A stretch of 60,000 nt of DNA from assembly GCF_008831285.2 (NCBI RefSeq), contig NC_045149.1, forward strand, positions 7,282,417-7,342,416, written 5' to 3'. Made by a program: the position numbers and the translations under genes. Shown one piece after another: positions 36,201 through 48,373 of this stretch; the stretch's first letter is position 1; each line of letters opens with the position of its first letter. The DNA is from Nymphaea colorata. Lineage: Eukaryota; Streptophyta; Magnoliopsida; Nymphaeales; Nymphaeaceae. The notes below the pieces were generated by a model. That model ran no database searches. It saw nothing but the letters and a program-made list of their open reading frames with translations, and was not told where the DNA came from.

Positions 36201-38076
36201 CCTTGGGAACCTAGAACACAAAAATTATTGATCACGATTGCAAATTCTTCTGCACTAACAGGCCCACCCAGTGCCACCACTCAGAAAGAGTGTACCCTAG
36301 TGCACGTAGCATTTTACTCTATAACGCACTATGACTGCATAACAAGATGATTCCTAGGGATGCTCACTTCCATGACTGTCAAAACAATCAACAATTAGCA
36401 ATAAAATAAAGGTTGAGGTTAATGACTGGAATCTAACACAACTGGTGCTACAAGGGACCTTCCCAATTTCCCTGTCCAGACCATATAGATAAAGACTAGC
36501 CAGTAGGCAATAGACCCCGCACAAGGCCCAAGCTCAGAGCCTAAATGACTCTTAGGCAGAACTAATCAGGACAAAGCAAAGAGAGAGAGAAAAAGGCAAC
36601 AACAAGAGCAGGAGGAATGAAAGAAGGAGCGAGGTAGAGGTGAAGAAATACTGTGTGTTGCTTAGTGTTCCCAGCTTAGGCATTTATGATGCAGGCTGGT
36701 GCTTAACCACTTTTATTTTTTACTATACAGCATCCAGATAAAACCTAAAAATTATGAAATGCAGCTAGAGTTGTAAAGATAGCCACAAATATCACAGAAA
36801 TGTTTTGCTTAAGAATTTTACCTAAAAAGTTGTTCTATTGGGCAGGATGTTTCAAGCAAATGCCCATAAAATAAAATAAAATGCACAAGAAATAAAAAAA
36901 GAAGTCATACATTTTCATAATATCCACTAATGGAGTTCATCAGGAAGGTTCTGAAAACTAAGAAAATCAAAATTAAGAGAATTATATACTAAAATAACGA
37001 AATTGTTTTCTGAATAATGTGGGCATGATCAGCACGTATCATACGAGCCTTACCTTTGGTGGCTTATCTCATAAAATGAGTTGAGGTGACCTCTCACAAA
37101 TATGCCACATTCTAAAATATCGTCAACATTACCCATTGTAAATCAGAATTCAAGAAGAACATTTTCTAAGCCACCTCTTCCCAGACTTGAAATAGGATCA
37201 TATTTTTGCAATGCTTGATTACTACTATAAATAACACATCACAAATCTAAAAGTGTTGACTTAGTTTGAACTCAAGTATTAAATAACAAAGAAACCAACT
37301 CCCCTTAAACTTAAACCAGTGCATGTGAAAACTCACCTGGCTTGAGGTCTCGGTGAAAGTACCCATGTTGATGCATGTAGGCAAGAGCCTGGAATACTTG
37401 GAAGCACCAAGTCCGTACTTCAGTCTCTGAAAACAGCTTAGCTCTGTCTTGCATGAACTGATACAGGTTACACTCCTGAGAATAAACAAACTAGATCAGA
37501 ACATGATTTGTAATACTCACTCCTGAGTATCATGAAAAAAGCTGAATGTACCAGACAGAGCAATACAGTTAGACACACGTACCATGTATTCAAACACAAA
37601 ATACAGGATAGCATTCTCTCTGATCACCTCCTTAAGCTTCACAATATTAGGATGATTCATCTTTCTCAGGGACTATCAATGGCCAGAAGGAAGAAAAAGC
37701 TTCAGAAACTAAAAATGAGCGACAAAGATTAACTAAAGACAATGCAAAAGACGTCCATTACCTTAACTTCTCTAAGATTCATGCATTCCTCCCAGGAGTA
37801 ATATTTTCTTTTCATCTTCTTCACCGCCACCTGTCAATACAAATGTCCAATTAAGCAAGCAGTCAAGGTGGTTTTATGCAACAGTACCAACATAAAGGCA
37901 TACAAGTTCGCCTGTTTGACGATGAATAGCCCTCCAGACAGTTCCAAAAGTTCCATCCCCTACTTCCTTGATAAGTGTGTACCTGCACGGCCATCTCCAT
38001 GCAGGTAATCAGTAATTTCATACCATTAGTTCATTCAGCAATGCAAACACATGAAATCCGTCACTTACTTGTCCAT
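30205..38076 (-). CDS. CDKF-4: MAK/RCK-family serine/threonine kinase, CDKF-4-like, 460 aa
   Basis: The sixteen coding exons (minus) are 38069-38076, 37904-37982, 37762-37830, 37583-37672, 37337-37475, 35776-35878, 35631-35683, 35477-35543, 35221-35329, 33835-33900, 32398-32466, 32247-32307, 31752-31868, 31611-31651, 31447-31528 and 30205-30434. They total 1383 nt and every intron is GT-AG. Visible kinase features are GDGTFG (11-16), Lys33 in VAVKK, Glu50 in LREVK, HRDLKP (123-128), DFG (142-144), the dual phosphorylation motif TEY (156-158), APE (166-168) and [10 protein letters not shown] near the end of the domain. The sequence follows plant MAK-like kinases (rice CDKF-4, Arabidopsis At4g19110/At5g45430), including the basic tail ending RTYPRKVAG. 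Animal relatives control ciliary length; the plant role is unclear. The first coding exon has only 8 nt, with good context (A at -3, G at +4). Confidence 0.93.
32934..33073. mobile_element. 116-bp insertion flanked by 12-bp target-site duplication
   Basis: GACCACCAATGA occurs at 32934-32945 and again at 33062-33073, flanking a 116-bp insert (32946-33061). Read on the minus strand the insert starts GCATGCCAGGAGCAGAAGGG and ends in a short A-rich tail (CTCGAGAAAAAAG). That is the form of a small retroposed element such as a SINE. It lies in the 1368-nt intron between kinase coding exons 10 and 11. Internal pol III boxes are not clear. Confidence 0.65.
34254..35186. repeat. Foldback element (about 245-bp inverted arms) in kinase intron
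   Basis: The left arm, about 34254-34500, and right arm, about 34943-35186, are inverted copies at roughly 80-85 percent identity. Shared stretches include TGTGCCTCTCACCTAAATGC, TTTTGCTCCAAATGATACTT and TGGAGAAACATTAAAAGATA. The 440-bp centre has a purine-rich block (34606-34690) and a pyrimidine-rich block (34770-34915). The element fills most of the 1320-nt intron between coding exons 9 and 10 and starts 35 nt inside the 5' splice site. Confidence 0.85.
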
Positions 38077-38175
38077 CCTGGTCAGTATCAAGTGTTACAG
38101 ATGCAGGCTTGTAGATGTCCGCCTCAATCTTATTCAATAAGTTTTGCTCTACGCTAAATAATGTCTTTACAACTG
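38069..38175 (-). other. Probable leader exon carrying the kinase start codon
   Basis: A 3' splice site TTTCAG at about 38176-38181 precedes a leader segment that ends with ATGGACAA and the donor GTAAGTG. Most of this exon would be 5' UTR. An overlapping frame is open through it (see findings). Confidence 0.5.
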
Positions 38176-38176
38176 C

Positions 38177-40200
38177 TGAAACTTATTCTAGAAGTTCGAA
38201 AAAGAACTTCCTTCTTCAACAAAGAGGAAATGTAACAAGGCCAACAAAGGCACCTTATCAAATATGATTTGCAACAGGAGATCTATGGAAGTCCATATTT
38301 TTCCTGACAAGATTAGGAGCCTCATTCAGTGTGAAAGGCCCCCACAAGAATTGCCCAGGACACAGATCACTACAAAATACATCAACATGTTCAGTGCAGT
38401 ACGGCATCTTGTACATGGCCTCACTGCTAATAAAGATGAGACAACTTCACCTGGAAGAGAATTGCTCAAACCTAATCAAGGACTATTGAACCTTAAAGTG
38501 AAGTCAGCAATAAGGTACAATCCTGTATCACAATGAAAGTTGCTCAAATGTGAACTCCAGCACAATCAATCACCTCCTGCCACTAAAACAAGAAAGGAGA
38601 AGTAAGTCACCAAAGAAGACTTATCAACTCGACCAAGCAGATATTAGTAGTCAAACTCACAAAATCATATGTAATTAAGTGCTGAGAGAGCAGCAGCATT
38701 CAGCTTCATTATTTTCCAAAGGTAAAAAGAAACAGAAAGACCCTCATTTGCTAATTCACAAGTTTTAGCCCTGAAACAAAATGACAGACAAGTCACAAAG
38801 AGAAACAAGTTATAAAAGTCCAATACATCAAGATGCTTTACTCTAACGAATTTGTTCAATGCAAAAGCCACCAACTTATGTTGAACAAAAGAGGTTGCAG
38901 CATACAGCTTTTAGGTAAAAAGAAAAAAGAGCAAGTGCAAGCAAAATATGTCATAGTGAGCCGTATCTGCACATATAAGCTAAAAAAAACATAAATAGAT
39001 CAGAGTTATTTTACCTATAAAAGGGAATATAAGCAACACCAACTTCAGAACAAAGTTGCATCAGGTCCTCTTTGTGTTCTTGGAATTGCCCGATGGCTGT
39101 TAAGTGCAATTAACGAAAGCAAGTAGAAGAAATCCGCCAAGGATGAGAAACCACAAATCAAGAACCTTGTGGAACGATAAAAGCCTATTCTGTAAGCAGT
39201 TTGACCCAAAAAGCTCTTTCTCCATATCTTCCTTAAATTTAAACAAACTTCCAACAGGCAAGGAAACAACCTGCAAAACCCATAAGGAAAAGCAAATGGC
39301 CATGAAGCGGGAACATAGAATAAAGTTAACAGTATTACAGTGGCCCAAAAATGAACAAAGCCCAGAAAAGAAAAACTTATGAACTTGGCAACATACAATT
39401 ATGTTAAAAACAAAAAGTATTATAAACCTGATATGTAGTACAACCCAATAAATTGCCGTGAAAAGCCAGAGAATCGTAACCCAAGATCCAAGATTAAAGC
39501 CTCAACGAGAACCTTCCACAGGACCACAACAATTTGGAAGATGATCCTCGAATTCGAAGAGAGGAAAGGGAAGCGCGGGGTTAACCAAGTCACCACGTCA
39601 ACCTAAAAGACTACGAGACTGTCATCATCAACAGCACCAATTTTTACAAGAAATTCAAGGAAAGAAACCTACGTCCTGAATCACGGCCAAACAAAACTGC
39701 AAACATCATTTCCTTGAAAGTTGAAACCAATCAAAAGCTCCCAGAAAGCTCCAAATCTCAAAGCAATCAGTAAGAAGAAAAGCATCCAAAACCACGAACC
39801 CAGATCACACCACCTTTCCCCCCACCCTCTCTATTCTCGGGCTGCTAAATTAAACAAATTGGAGCAATTCCAAATCATATTCCCCATTGTACAATTCAGA
39901 ACAAAACACCAACGTCTACGATGCCAACAGCAGGAAATTCATATAGATTTTGGAGAAACTGAAGGTAATTACCCAAATTACACCCTGTTCTAGGGCCCAA
40001 AAAAGCGATCAACATATAAGAACACACATCGATCCAAAAAATCAATCAAGTAAAAGGGGAGAAAGGGACAGAGAGAGAGGGAGAGAGAGAGAATTTTACC
40101 TCAAGAACTTCGTGCATGAACACCCCCGCCCGCAGAAGGCAAAGGCCAGAGACCACCCTCTCCTCTCTCTCTCTCTCTCTCTCTCTTCTTTCTCTCGGAG
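38177..40200 (-). other. Probable 5' UTR introns and leader of the kinase gene
   Basis: No protein-coding exon is supported here. On the minus strand a TC-rich leader at about 40100-40200 ends CTTGAG before the donor-like GTAAAATTC at 40099, and intron-like sequence follows. Possible internal leader exons (for example between 39270 and 39016) have splice-like edges, but I cannot confirm them. Frames at 39045-39398 on the minus strand show no family resemblance. Confidence 0.45.
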
Positions 40201-41849
40201 ATGGACGCCCCCCGTTCTGAAAAGGTTCGAATGAAACGCCCTCTCCGCCTTCCTCTTCTCCTGCGCGTTCCCTTCCCTTCCAGGCTCGGCCAGAAACCCA
40301 AGGCCGGTCCACCTATTTCCTCTTTCGTCCTTACAAACCATAATAATGTCATCTATGTCTCTCGCCCGTTCCAAGTTTTCCTTCCCTTTTATCGGACCTG
40401 AATCCGGACCCGAACTCACGTATCCAATTGGCCGAGGAGGTCCAGCAATTCGCCTTGATACAGCATCTACATGTGATAGAACGTAAACACCTTAACTTTG
40501 TTTACTAGTTTGAAGGGTTTAGATCCACACAAGTACACCTCTATTTGATCCATAATAAATCGGGTCCAGATGACTTTACGTCGACCCGATCAACGTTTGG
40601 CCCTTCAATGCTTGCGATCGTTTTCGGTTTTTCCTGTGGTATTTTGAGTATTGAATCAGGGCAAAATCGACCCATTTGGATATTCCCCCGTCGTATTGCG
40701 CCAGGTAAGACGGGAAGAAATAGACGTCAGAATGCCACGACGGTTCCAACCAGGGTTAGGCAGGTTGGTTAGACCGAATTTTTCATTTCCTATAAAGCCC
40801 CGAGTCATCGGTTGGAATGCCGGGGGTGGACTACCGAGCTGGGCGTCATACACTATTTTCGATAGGGGCATTTACGTCTGATAAAATGACTGCCTGGTTC
40901 CGTTTCAATCGGTGGGGAATCTTGGAAGTCCACGGCGCAGGGCTGCCGGTGGATGAAAGCAGATTTTTAGGATGTTTGACTGCTTTGAATTTTAATTATA
41001 AAATTAAAATTTTACCCTTTTATAAACAAATCTCTGCTTATGTTTGATATAATTCAGTTTTATTTTTTTTAATATTTGATAGCCTCTAATTTTGGTTCTC
41101 GAATTAAAAATAAAACCTGTATCATATGTGCTGAAAAACTTCTAAAATTATAGAATCAAGTAGAATCATAATTTTGAAATTTTGAGTCAAAATGAACCTA
41201 TAATTTAGAAATCAAAATTCTTTGTTTGATAATTGAAAATTTTAATTCTAGAATTCCACAATTTCGGTTAGTGTTTACCTCTTGAGAAACGTTATTTATG
41301 GTTTAATAAGTAATTGAACGTATGTTTTATTTTATTGAAGTTTTGTCTGCTGGGATTGTGATTTTATTGACATATTTAGTAGGAAAACTCAAATGAAAGG
41401 GTTCATTTTCCAGATTGTGCTTTTTAATTTTAATGATATGAAAGCATGAAGTCAAAATCATGTTGAAACCCTAATTTAAGCCTTAAAACAAGGTGGTTTG
41501 ATCTAATTTTTATATTGATGATGACTAATCGGTTGATTTATACTACCAACTTCTCACCAAATTGCGGTTATTGAATGAACCTCATATCGTCATCAATTAG
41601 CAAAGAAGCCTAGCACTTTATACAATTACACACAACAGTTTTACAATGCATGTAATATAAGCATCGATGTGAAACCTCTTGCCAATTATTGAGTCTCTCG
41701 ACCTAGTACATTTTTCTTGCATAATCGGTTAAAACAAGAACATGTGGGCACAATGAATAATTGCAAAACTTATTGTATTGTTCCACCAGCTCGAGATGCG
41801 GCAAAGTAGAGATGAGGAAGTTCTTAGGATTAATGAATTGTTCAAGTAA
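40201..41849. other. Intergenic region upstream of the kinase gene
   Basis: A GC-richer part at 40390-40980, with open frames of about 76 codons (40651-40881, 40817-41047), has no recognised domain and may be upstream regulatory sequence. AT-rich sequence follows, with a near-palindromic AATTTTAAT/ATTAAAATT block at about 40987-41012. No gene is supported. Confidence 0.45.
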
Positions 41850-42070
41850 GGGATCGAGTTACGAATTTTTCATGAAAGAGACCAAATTGTAGTTTTAAAA
41901 TTTTAACACGAGTGAAATATAATTTTTCAAATTTTTTATAAAGATAAATAAAATTTAGTTTCAAAATTTTAACTAAAATATAATCGAATGAAATTTTTTA
42001 AAATTCACATGTAAAAAAAAATTGAGAAGGGGTGGGAGCAGGGCCCTTGCCGGCTCCGCCCCGGCACCCA
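41850..42070 (+). repeat. Interspersed GGGGCGGAGCC-type repeat, copy 3
   Basis: It starts near GGGATCGAGTTACGAATTTT, has internal CAAATTGTAGTTTTAAAATT and ends GCAGGGCCCTTGCCGGCTCC. The layout matches the element at 51818-52022. The 5' end is more diverged than in the other copies. Confidence 0.5.
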
Positions 42071-42393
42071 CTTGTGTTAGCATGCACCTAGTTAAGAACA
42101 GGTCTTTAATCAGATTTGGATTCAATATGTAGTTTCAGAACCAAATAGGACATCTTCTCATATCTTATGCTAATAGGATCTGATTTTGATTTTAAAAAAA
42201 TGGGATTTGAATCCAAGTAGAAGGAATTGAATCAAGTCAAATTTGGTAGAAGCTGAACCCGATCTTAATCTAAAGGGTTTCCATTCTTAGACCTAGCACA
42301 GGAGTTCCTTTGTTCATTAATTTGGTGTTGCTCCTTCGACATGAATAGCTCTCATAGCCAAACCAATTTGTCTTTTTCATTTTGCTTTCAAAA

Positions 42394-42433
<40 letters not shown>

Positions 42434-42812
42434 TATAATGGAATGACGACTCTAGTTTTTTATAATCACCCAACCATTTAATCGGATCTTCTAATCCATT
42501 TTGATAGATAAGAAAAAAACAAAGAAACAATAGTAATAGACATTTTAATCATTTAATTTTAATTCATACTTTTTTTCTTTGTTTTTTTTTCAACTAATAT
42601 ATATATAAATAAGTTCCTAACGATAAAGATGCTAAGCCCTATTTTGAGATTTTCTAGAAAAGTTTTGCCCACAGTAACAATTACCTTAAATATCGTGCCC
42701 ATAAACAAAAGTAGTTTGACCCATCGCCAAGTTCAATTATTTGATCCGGACGTTGTTTTCTGCTGCTTTCTGTTGAATACTTTCGAAAATCCAAGCGCCG
42801 CTTGGCTGTTGG

Positions 42813-42850
<38 letters not shown>

Positions 42851-44005
42851 CTTCCTGAGTTTACAGATTTTCTAACTTGTTCACTCTAAACTATTTTCTT
42901 TTCTTTCTTCTTTGATTTTTTTTTTTAGATACGGTGTTTAATCGATTTATTAACAAGCAGATCAATGAATCTTTTTGCCAACCAACCAATTCCATTCTCA
43001 AATTTCAACTCTTTTCATACTCTCTCTCTCTCTCTTTCTACTCTGTTTCTATTCCGTTTTTGTAACTATTCTTCCCACTTTTAGTTAGTTAACCTTAACA
43101 AATTGAGTGACTTGAAAAATTCAATCCAATTTTCAAGATGATTTAGCCTTGCAAGATTCTTAATGTTGTCAGATGTTTTTTTTTAATTTATCACTAACAA
43201 AATCGATATATTGACATTAGTAATGGTTTATGGTGCTTATGGTTAACTTTATTGTAGTGTTAGCGATTCTTTATATTCATTTTAGTGACAAATTTTTAAA
43301 TTTTAATGACTTAGACAATTATTTAGTATCAGACAACATAGACTTTTCCTCATTTGCAGACTGATTTTACTGTGTATATTGCTTTTCTTTTTTATTAGTA
43401 TTCTCTCCACCTTCATATTAGTGAATATTAGGAAATGAAAACGACTTGAAAATGTAATCCAATGCTGTACCCTTTCTGCAATCTCTTAAACTTACAAACT
43501 TCATAAGTTTAGCATTTTCCCAACGATTGATTCTTTGATTTCATTTCTATATCTTATGATGATCTTTTTATTTTTCTTATGAAAAGTATGTACTTATAGG
43601 AATGATGTTTACATATTCATATTTCATGTGAGCAGGAGCTAAACAATTCACCATAAAAAACCTAATGTCCCATCATTTCTTTTGTTTTTTGGATTATGCA
43701 CTGCATCATGAACACCTGTCAATTAGAGTGTCGCGATCCTCCTATTTACGGTCCAGAAAATCAAACTCGCCTGTCTCATCAGTTAACCCAGCTACTTTGA
43801 AGTGTTTACAAATTCATATTTGAAATTAGGATCCAAATATGAATAAACGAAAATTTTACCATGCTTTAGTCTACGTTTAAACTCACAATCCAAATTGGAT
43901 CCCAATACCACTTTTAGATACTAAACCGAATCCGAACCCACTATTTCCACGGGAGCATTTGAGTAAAGTCATGCGATCAGCCGTCGGCTCCCGCCGGCGG
44001 TTATT
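42071..44005. other. Gene-free AT-rich stretch with (TA)n runs
   Basis: It contains poly(A)(TA)n at about 42390-42436, the (TA)n-anchored repeat copy to about 42600 (partner of 19627-19790), a further (TA)n at about 42819-42845 and a CT run at about 43021-43037. No exon chain is supported. Confidence 0.5.
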
Positions 44006-44011
44006 TATAAA
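44006..44011 (+). promoter_or_regulatory. TATA box of the glycosyltransferase-like gene
   Basis: TATAAAGG follows a GC palindrome (CCGCCGGCGG at 43991-44000) and precedes a CT-rich leader from about 44040. Transcription is expected to start near 44036. This is the only strong TATA motif close upstream of the 5' leader. Confidence 0.55.
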
Positions 44012-44035
44012 GGATGACGGACGCGCAATGTTTTG

Positions 44036-44421
44036 TTTCACTCTGCTCTCTCACTCCCTCTGTCCTGTCCTCTCTCTCTCTCTCAGCCTCAGAAGACGGA
44101 CTACTACTCTCTCACTATCTGCGCCTGAGAAGGCGGCGGACTATTGGATTGAACCGTTTCGTCCTGCGGCCACGACGGTCAAGGAAACATGGAACCGCTT
44201 TGGATCTTCTCTCCGGTGGCTTCTGTTCGTTCTGTTGCTCGGAAATGACGGAAATAGGCTGGTGCTCTGAAGGATTCGCAAACTGCTTATGTGTCCCTTC
44301 GCCGCTCGCTCGTCCACGAGGTACTTCGTGATTTGATCTCTGCAGAGCACACTCTAACGTTGATGATATCTAGTAGTCTTGTGTGCAACTTCATCTCTCA
44401 TTGGTGGACTTCGCTTCTCTC

Positions 44422-44466
<45 letters not shown>

Positions 44467-46079
44467 AGATATGTTCAGGAGAAAGAGCATGATCGTTCAT
44501 TGCGTGGTTCTTCTGTCGGGAAACACGTGAGCGCCTGCGAGTGCCGAGTTCCTGGTGATTTGACGTGTTATTTGCTAAATGAGTTTCTTCTTTGTGCTCT
44601 GTTTTGCTGGTTTTTGCCTTCTCGCTTTTTCGTCTGATGGTTATCGTTGTTCAAAACCCTTGCGTGCCATTTAAAGAGTTTTTGTTTAAATGCAGGTCCA
44701 CAAGCTCTATATATTTGATCCCCCACTCTAGTCCTTCAGTTTCTGAAGCATCTGCTTTTCGAAACGATCCTCATTTTCCGACATGCTTGTGGAATCTGTC
44801 ATCGTTGAACTCCTTCATTAGCGTGCTTCCTTTTTTAGAGTCGTCCTCTGCTTGTTCCGCTTTTTCATTTTACAGTGATCATTTTTGGCTTAACGCGTAG
44901 TTGGAAAAAGCAACATAGATGTTAACAATAGCTGAAATCTCATTCCTTCTTTAGCCCATCCATTGTAATGTGTAAATGCAGATAGTAACAATATCTTCCT
45001 GCTTATAATATCTGGGCATGTGAAGAAATGGAAACAAAAACCTGGGGATTTTAGTTTGATTTTCCTTATTTTCTTGCCGGGTCTGGTCCTTTAAGATATA
45101 TATGTATATACATATATTGAGATATCTTCCTGTTGACAGTTTCATTTTGCGTATTCACTGGTTACGGACTCCTAAATCATATACGACACGCTGCATTGTA
45201 ATGAATTACTTTTGCTGAATTCTTTGAATGAAAAGCGGAGGAAATATCCGGATAAATGGGGGTGTTTTGCACTGATAGATCTTTGAGTTCCTTCCTTTAA
45301 TTTCCCATTCTTTTTATCTCTTTTTTCACGAGAAGTTCAACAATATTCGATTTGTTATTTATGCATTTTATTTCATATTGTAAGCCACTTCCATTTTTTA
45401 ATTATGAAGTAGACTAAATGCCCTGAAATTCTAGGAGTTTTTACTAGGTCGCTTCGTTTTGACCTGTCGTTGGGAGTTTCAAAAAGCAAATTAGATACCT
45501 TTATCAGTCTGCTCGCCTAACCTTTAAAAAGGGTTTTTGGCTCTATCTCTGGATTCCTGCTTCATCTTCATCCTATGAGTCCATGTTTTCAGAGTCATTT
45601 TAACAGGAAATGTGGACGTAATTTTGGGGCAGTCCTTGTAGCAGTTAGTATTCTCAGCTTATTGTTGAGAAATTGAAATTTAAGAACTTAACTTGGTTTC
45701 ACCAGTATTCAATTAGTCCTTATATTTCCTCTCCTTCAACAGGTTGCCTTACGAATTATTTCTGGATCTATTCGTTCTCTTCTTGCTATACGGTTGTTTT
45801 TGTGCAACTGTGCAATTTCATTTTGGATCATGTTAATATTCATGCACAATGTAATCCTTGGTGTTTCCTTTGAAATTCCATATGCACTTTGTTAGAGACT
45901 TCATGCAGCCTTTTGAGGACACTTCCCCTCACGCCACTCACTTGAAATTACTGCAGTTATTTTTGTTGTGCTCTGTTACAATCCATTCCTCTAAACTGCA
46001 TGTTTTCATATTGGACTTGAAATTTTGTTGACTGTGCCTTGTTAGTTTCCTAAATACAGTTCTACACAAGCAGACAATT
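44036..46079 (+). other. Probable 5' leader with introns of the glycosyltransferase-like gene
   Basis: The CT-rich first leader exon probably ends at the donor GAGGTACTTCG near 44320. Candidate acceptors include TTAAATGCAGGTCC near 44696. A (TG)n(GA)n microsatellite lies at about 44422-44462. No conserved coding sequence is visible; short upstream ATGs occur in the leader. Confidence 0.4.
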
Positions 46080-48373
46080 ATGAAGCTTCCAACTACTGGG
46101 CAGAAATATACAACAAGATGTACACTTATTCTTCTCTGGATATCAGCTGTGATTCTAGCTGTCACCTATGCTGTAAGCAGAAACACTTATGGGTTTAACG
46201 GGATGTCCTCAATCTCCATTTCTCTCCTACCAAATTTGAAGAATGCTACTTTTCATACCGACATTTCTGCTTCTTGGACTAAGAAGCAGTTGATTTTAGA
46301 TAAACTACCTGATGTCACTGCACCAAATTTTGCTGAACAAGGATCTGCTGTACATGGCCCATCAGTAGGTCTATTGAAGGGCTTATCTGATAATCATGAA
46401 TTTGAAAAGTCACCTGGTGATGTCCAGGTTCCTCAAATGAGCAAATCATCAAAACTGCATCTAACTTCTCCACTAGAAAACGAGCCTCTATCTAGACACT
46501 CTAATGGTTTGGCACCTCCATTCCTTCCTTCACCTCAGGAGGCACCAAAACTAGTTGATGGTAATGGTTCTGTTAATTCAGTTATTTCTTCTCTTGTTGA
46601 AGAACAGAAGCCTCCACTTCCAAATACAAATAGTACTGGTCCAAAGCAGCTATATCTTCCTTCACAAGAGGTGCAGAATTCTTCTGAACGGACCTATCCA
46701 AAGGATTCCAAAGACTTTTCATTCAAGAAAGTAAATGAAGTATGTATCACGTTCAAGGCTTTACCTTATAATGCATATTCCTTTATTCTTTTTTTGTCTT
46801 TTAACTAGCTTTTCATTGTGAAGGAAGCACCTGTCAGAGATGAACTAGACAAAGTTCTAGCCAGCACTGCAGATGAAAATAAGACTGTGATCATCATTTC
46901 CCTGAATAGTGCATGGTCAGGAAATGGGTCTATGATTGACCTCTTCTTGGAGAGTTTTCACATAGGTGAAGGCACAAAGGAGTTATTACGTCATCTTCTC
47001 ATTGTCTCTGTAGATGCAAAGGCTTACGATCACTGTATAAAGATCCATCCACATTGTTATATCCTGAGAACACAAGGGGTTGATTTCTCTGCCGAGAAGA
47101 AGTACATGACACAAGATTATCTAAGAATGATGTGGAGAAGGCTTGGTTTCCTAGGTGACATACTAAAGCGAGGATATAGCTTTGTCTTCACTGTAAGTAA
47201 TTGCTTGATTTATGTCTCCATTAATCTGTTCTAGAAGTTGCCTGTAATAAGCTTTTTACGTCAGCTCTACTGGCAACTTGTTGGCATTAAACAACTTGCC
47301 AAATGCAGATATCATGCTCTGATCTGGGGGACAGGACACATCAAATGTTCCCTAACTCCATAACTCTTGATCATGATTTAGTAGTTGTTTCTCCTCTGCA
47401 ATTTATTTGACCAAGGGCCTGTTGGATTTCTCATGACAAGATCTAAAATAAAGATGAGTTTGGGACTCCCAGATATCATACAGCTCCGGAGCCACATGAT
47501 ATCTGATTGCTTCTGTTCTGGCTTTATTTTCTTTTTGACGCTTGGAAATCCAGGAGCCAAAACATGGGAACACAGACTTGTTTCACTAAATAGTGGGTAT
47601 GCCCAGTTGAAGTGAGGACTACAACATTAGAATTGATAGAAGAAGGCACTTTTGTCAGTGCACTATCCTTCTAATCAGACGAAGCTGTCTTCTAACCTGA
47701 TGGCATCTGTAACTTTTCCCAACAAAGTCTTTTACTTGTTAGTGATCTTTCTTAACTACTTTTGTCTTCCTATGCACAGCTTTTGACAGACTCACCCTGG
47801 TTTAATTACCTTGAAGAGCAATTAAGAACCTCAGTCCTATTGCATTAAACTTAACTTTCCATGCAGGACACAGATATCATGTGGCTCCGGAATCCCTTCC
47901 CTATTCTCTCACAAGATGCTGACATCCAGATTGCTTCGGATGGTTTCAATGGGAGAGCTGAGGACATCCGCAATAGTCCAAACTGTGGCTTCAAATTTGT
48001 TCGATCAAACAACAAGACAATCAGTTTCTATGACTATTGGTATAAATCAAGATGGCTGTTTCCAGGTCAAAATGAACAAGATGTAATCAACTTGTTGAAG
48101 TTCCGAAGCAGCTTTAGGAAGCGGAACATGAAGTTTCTCTTTCTGGACTCAAAGCATTTCGGCGGTTTCTGCCAGAGGAGCCAATACATAGATGATACCT
48201 ACACAATGCACGCTAATTGCTGCAAGGGACTAAAGGCAAAGCTTACAGATCTTAGAACTGCATTAAATGAGTTCATAGCAAGCAAGAACACATCCTTGTC
48301 ACAACACGGCAAAGCTCGCAGAGCAAAATGGTCACCTCCAAAAGCATGCCCCCTTTCATGGTTCCAGCACTAG
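46080..48373 (+). CDS. Putative Golgi glycosyltransferase, DUF/GT77 type (At4g15970-like), 511 aa
   Basis: Exons are 46080-46739, 46824-47192 and 47867-48373. All junctions are phase 0 with GT-AG introns. A short basic N-terminus is followed by one membrane segment (about residues 13-33), then a long Ser/Pro-rich stem to about residue 220, so this is a type II membrane protein of the secretory pathway. The catalytic part resembles the plant Nucleotid_trans family (PF03407): GEGTKELLRHLLIVSVDAKA, the Cys/His block IKIHPHCYIL, KRGYSFVFTDTDIMWLRNPF with DxD at residues 344-346, and a Cys-containing FGGFCQRS and NCCKG tail. Family members include arabinogalactan and extensin arabinosyltransferases, but the At4g15970-like branch has no firmly known substrate. 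Donor sugar and acceptor remain unassigned. Confidence 0.9.
47470..47505. repeat. 36-bp palindrome in GT intron 2 copying the exon 3 edge
   Basis: CAGATATCAT at the left and ATGATATCTG at the right enclose CAGCTCCGGAGCCAC, giving a near-perfect palindrome. Its right part (47485-47505) is the exact reverse complement of 47871-47891, the first codons of exon 3 (DIMWLR of the DxD motif). Confidence 0.9.

Noticed and set aside
39045-39398. Open frames of 82-117 codons on the minus strand upstream of the kinase start
   Set aside because: Hydrophobic, no recognised domain, and located in the likely 5' UTR intron region of the kinase gene.
40651-41047. Two 76-codon frames on the plus strand
   Set aside because: No recognised domain and no exon continuation; better explained as GC-richer upstream sequence of the kinase gene.
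46740-46808. Reading through the first GT intron as coding (open to 46808)
   Set aside because: A strong GTATGT donor at 46740 and a phase-0 acceptor before 46824 restore family sequence; the read-through ends in an unrelated hydrophobic tail.
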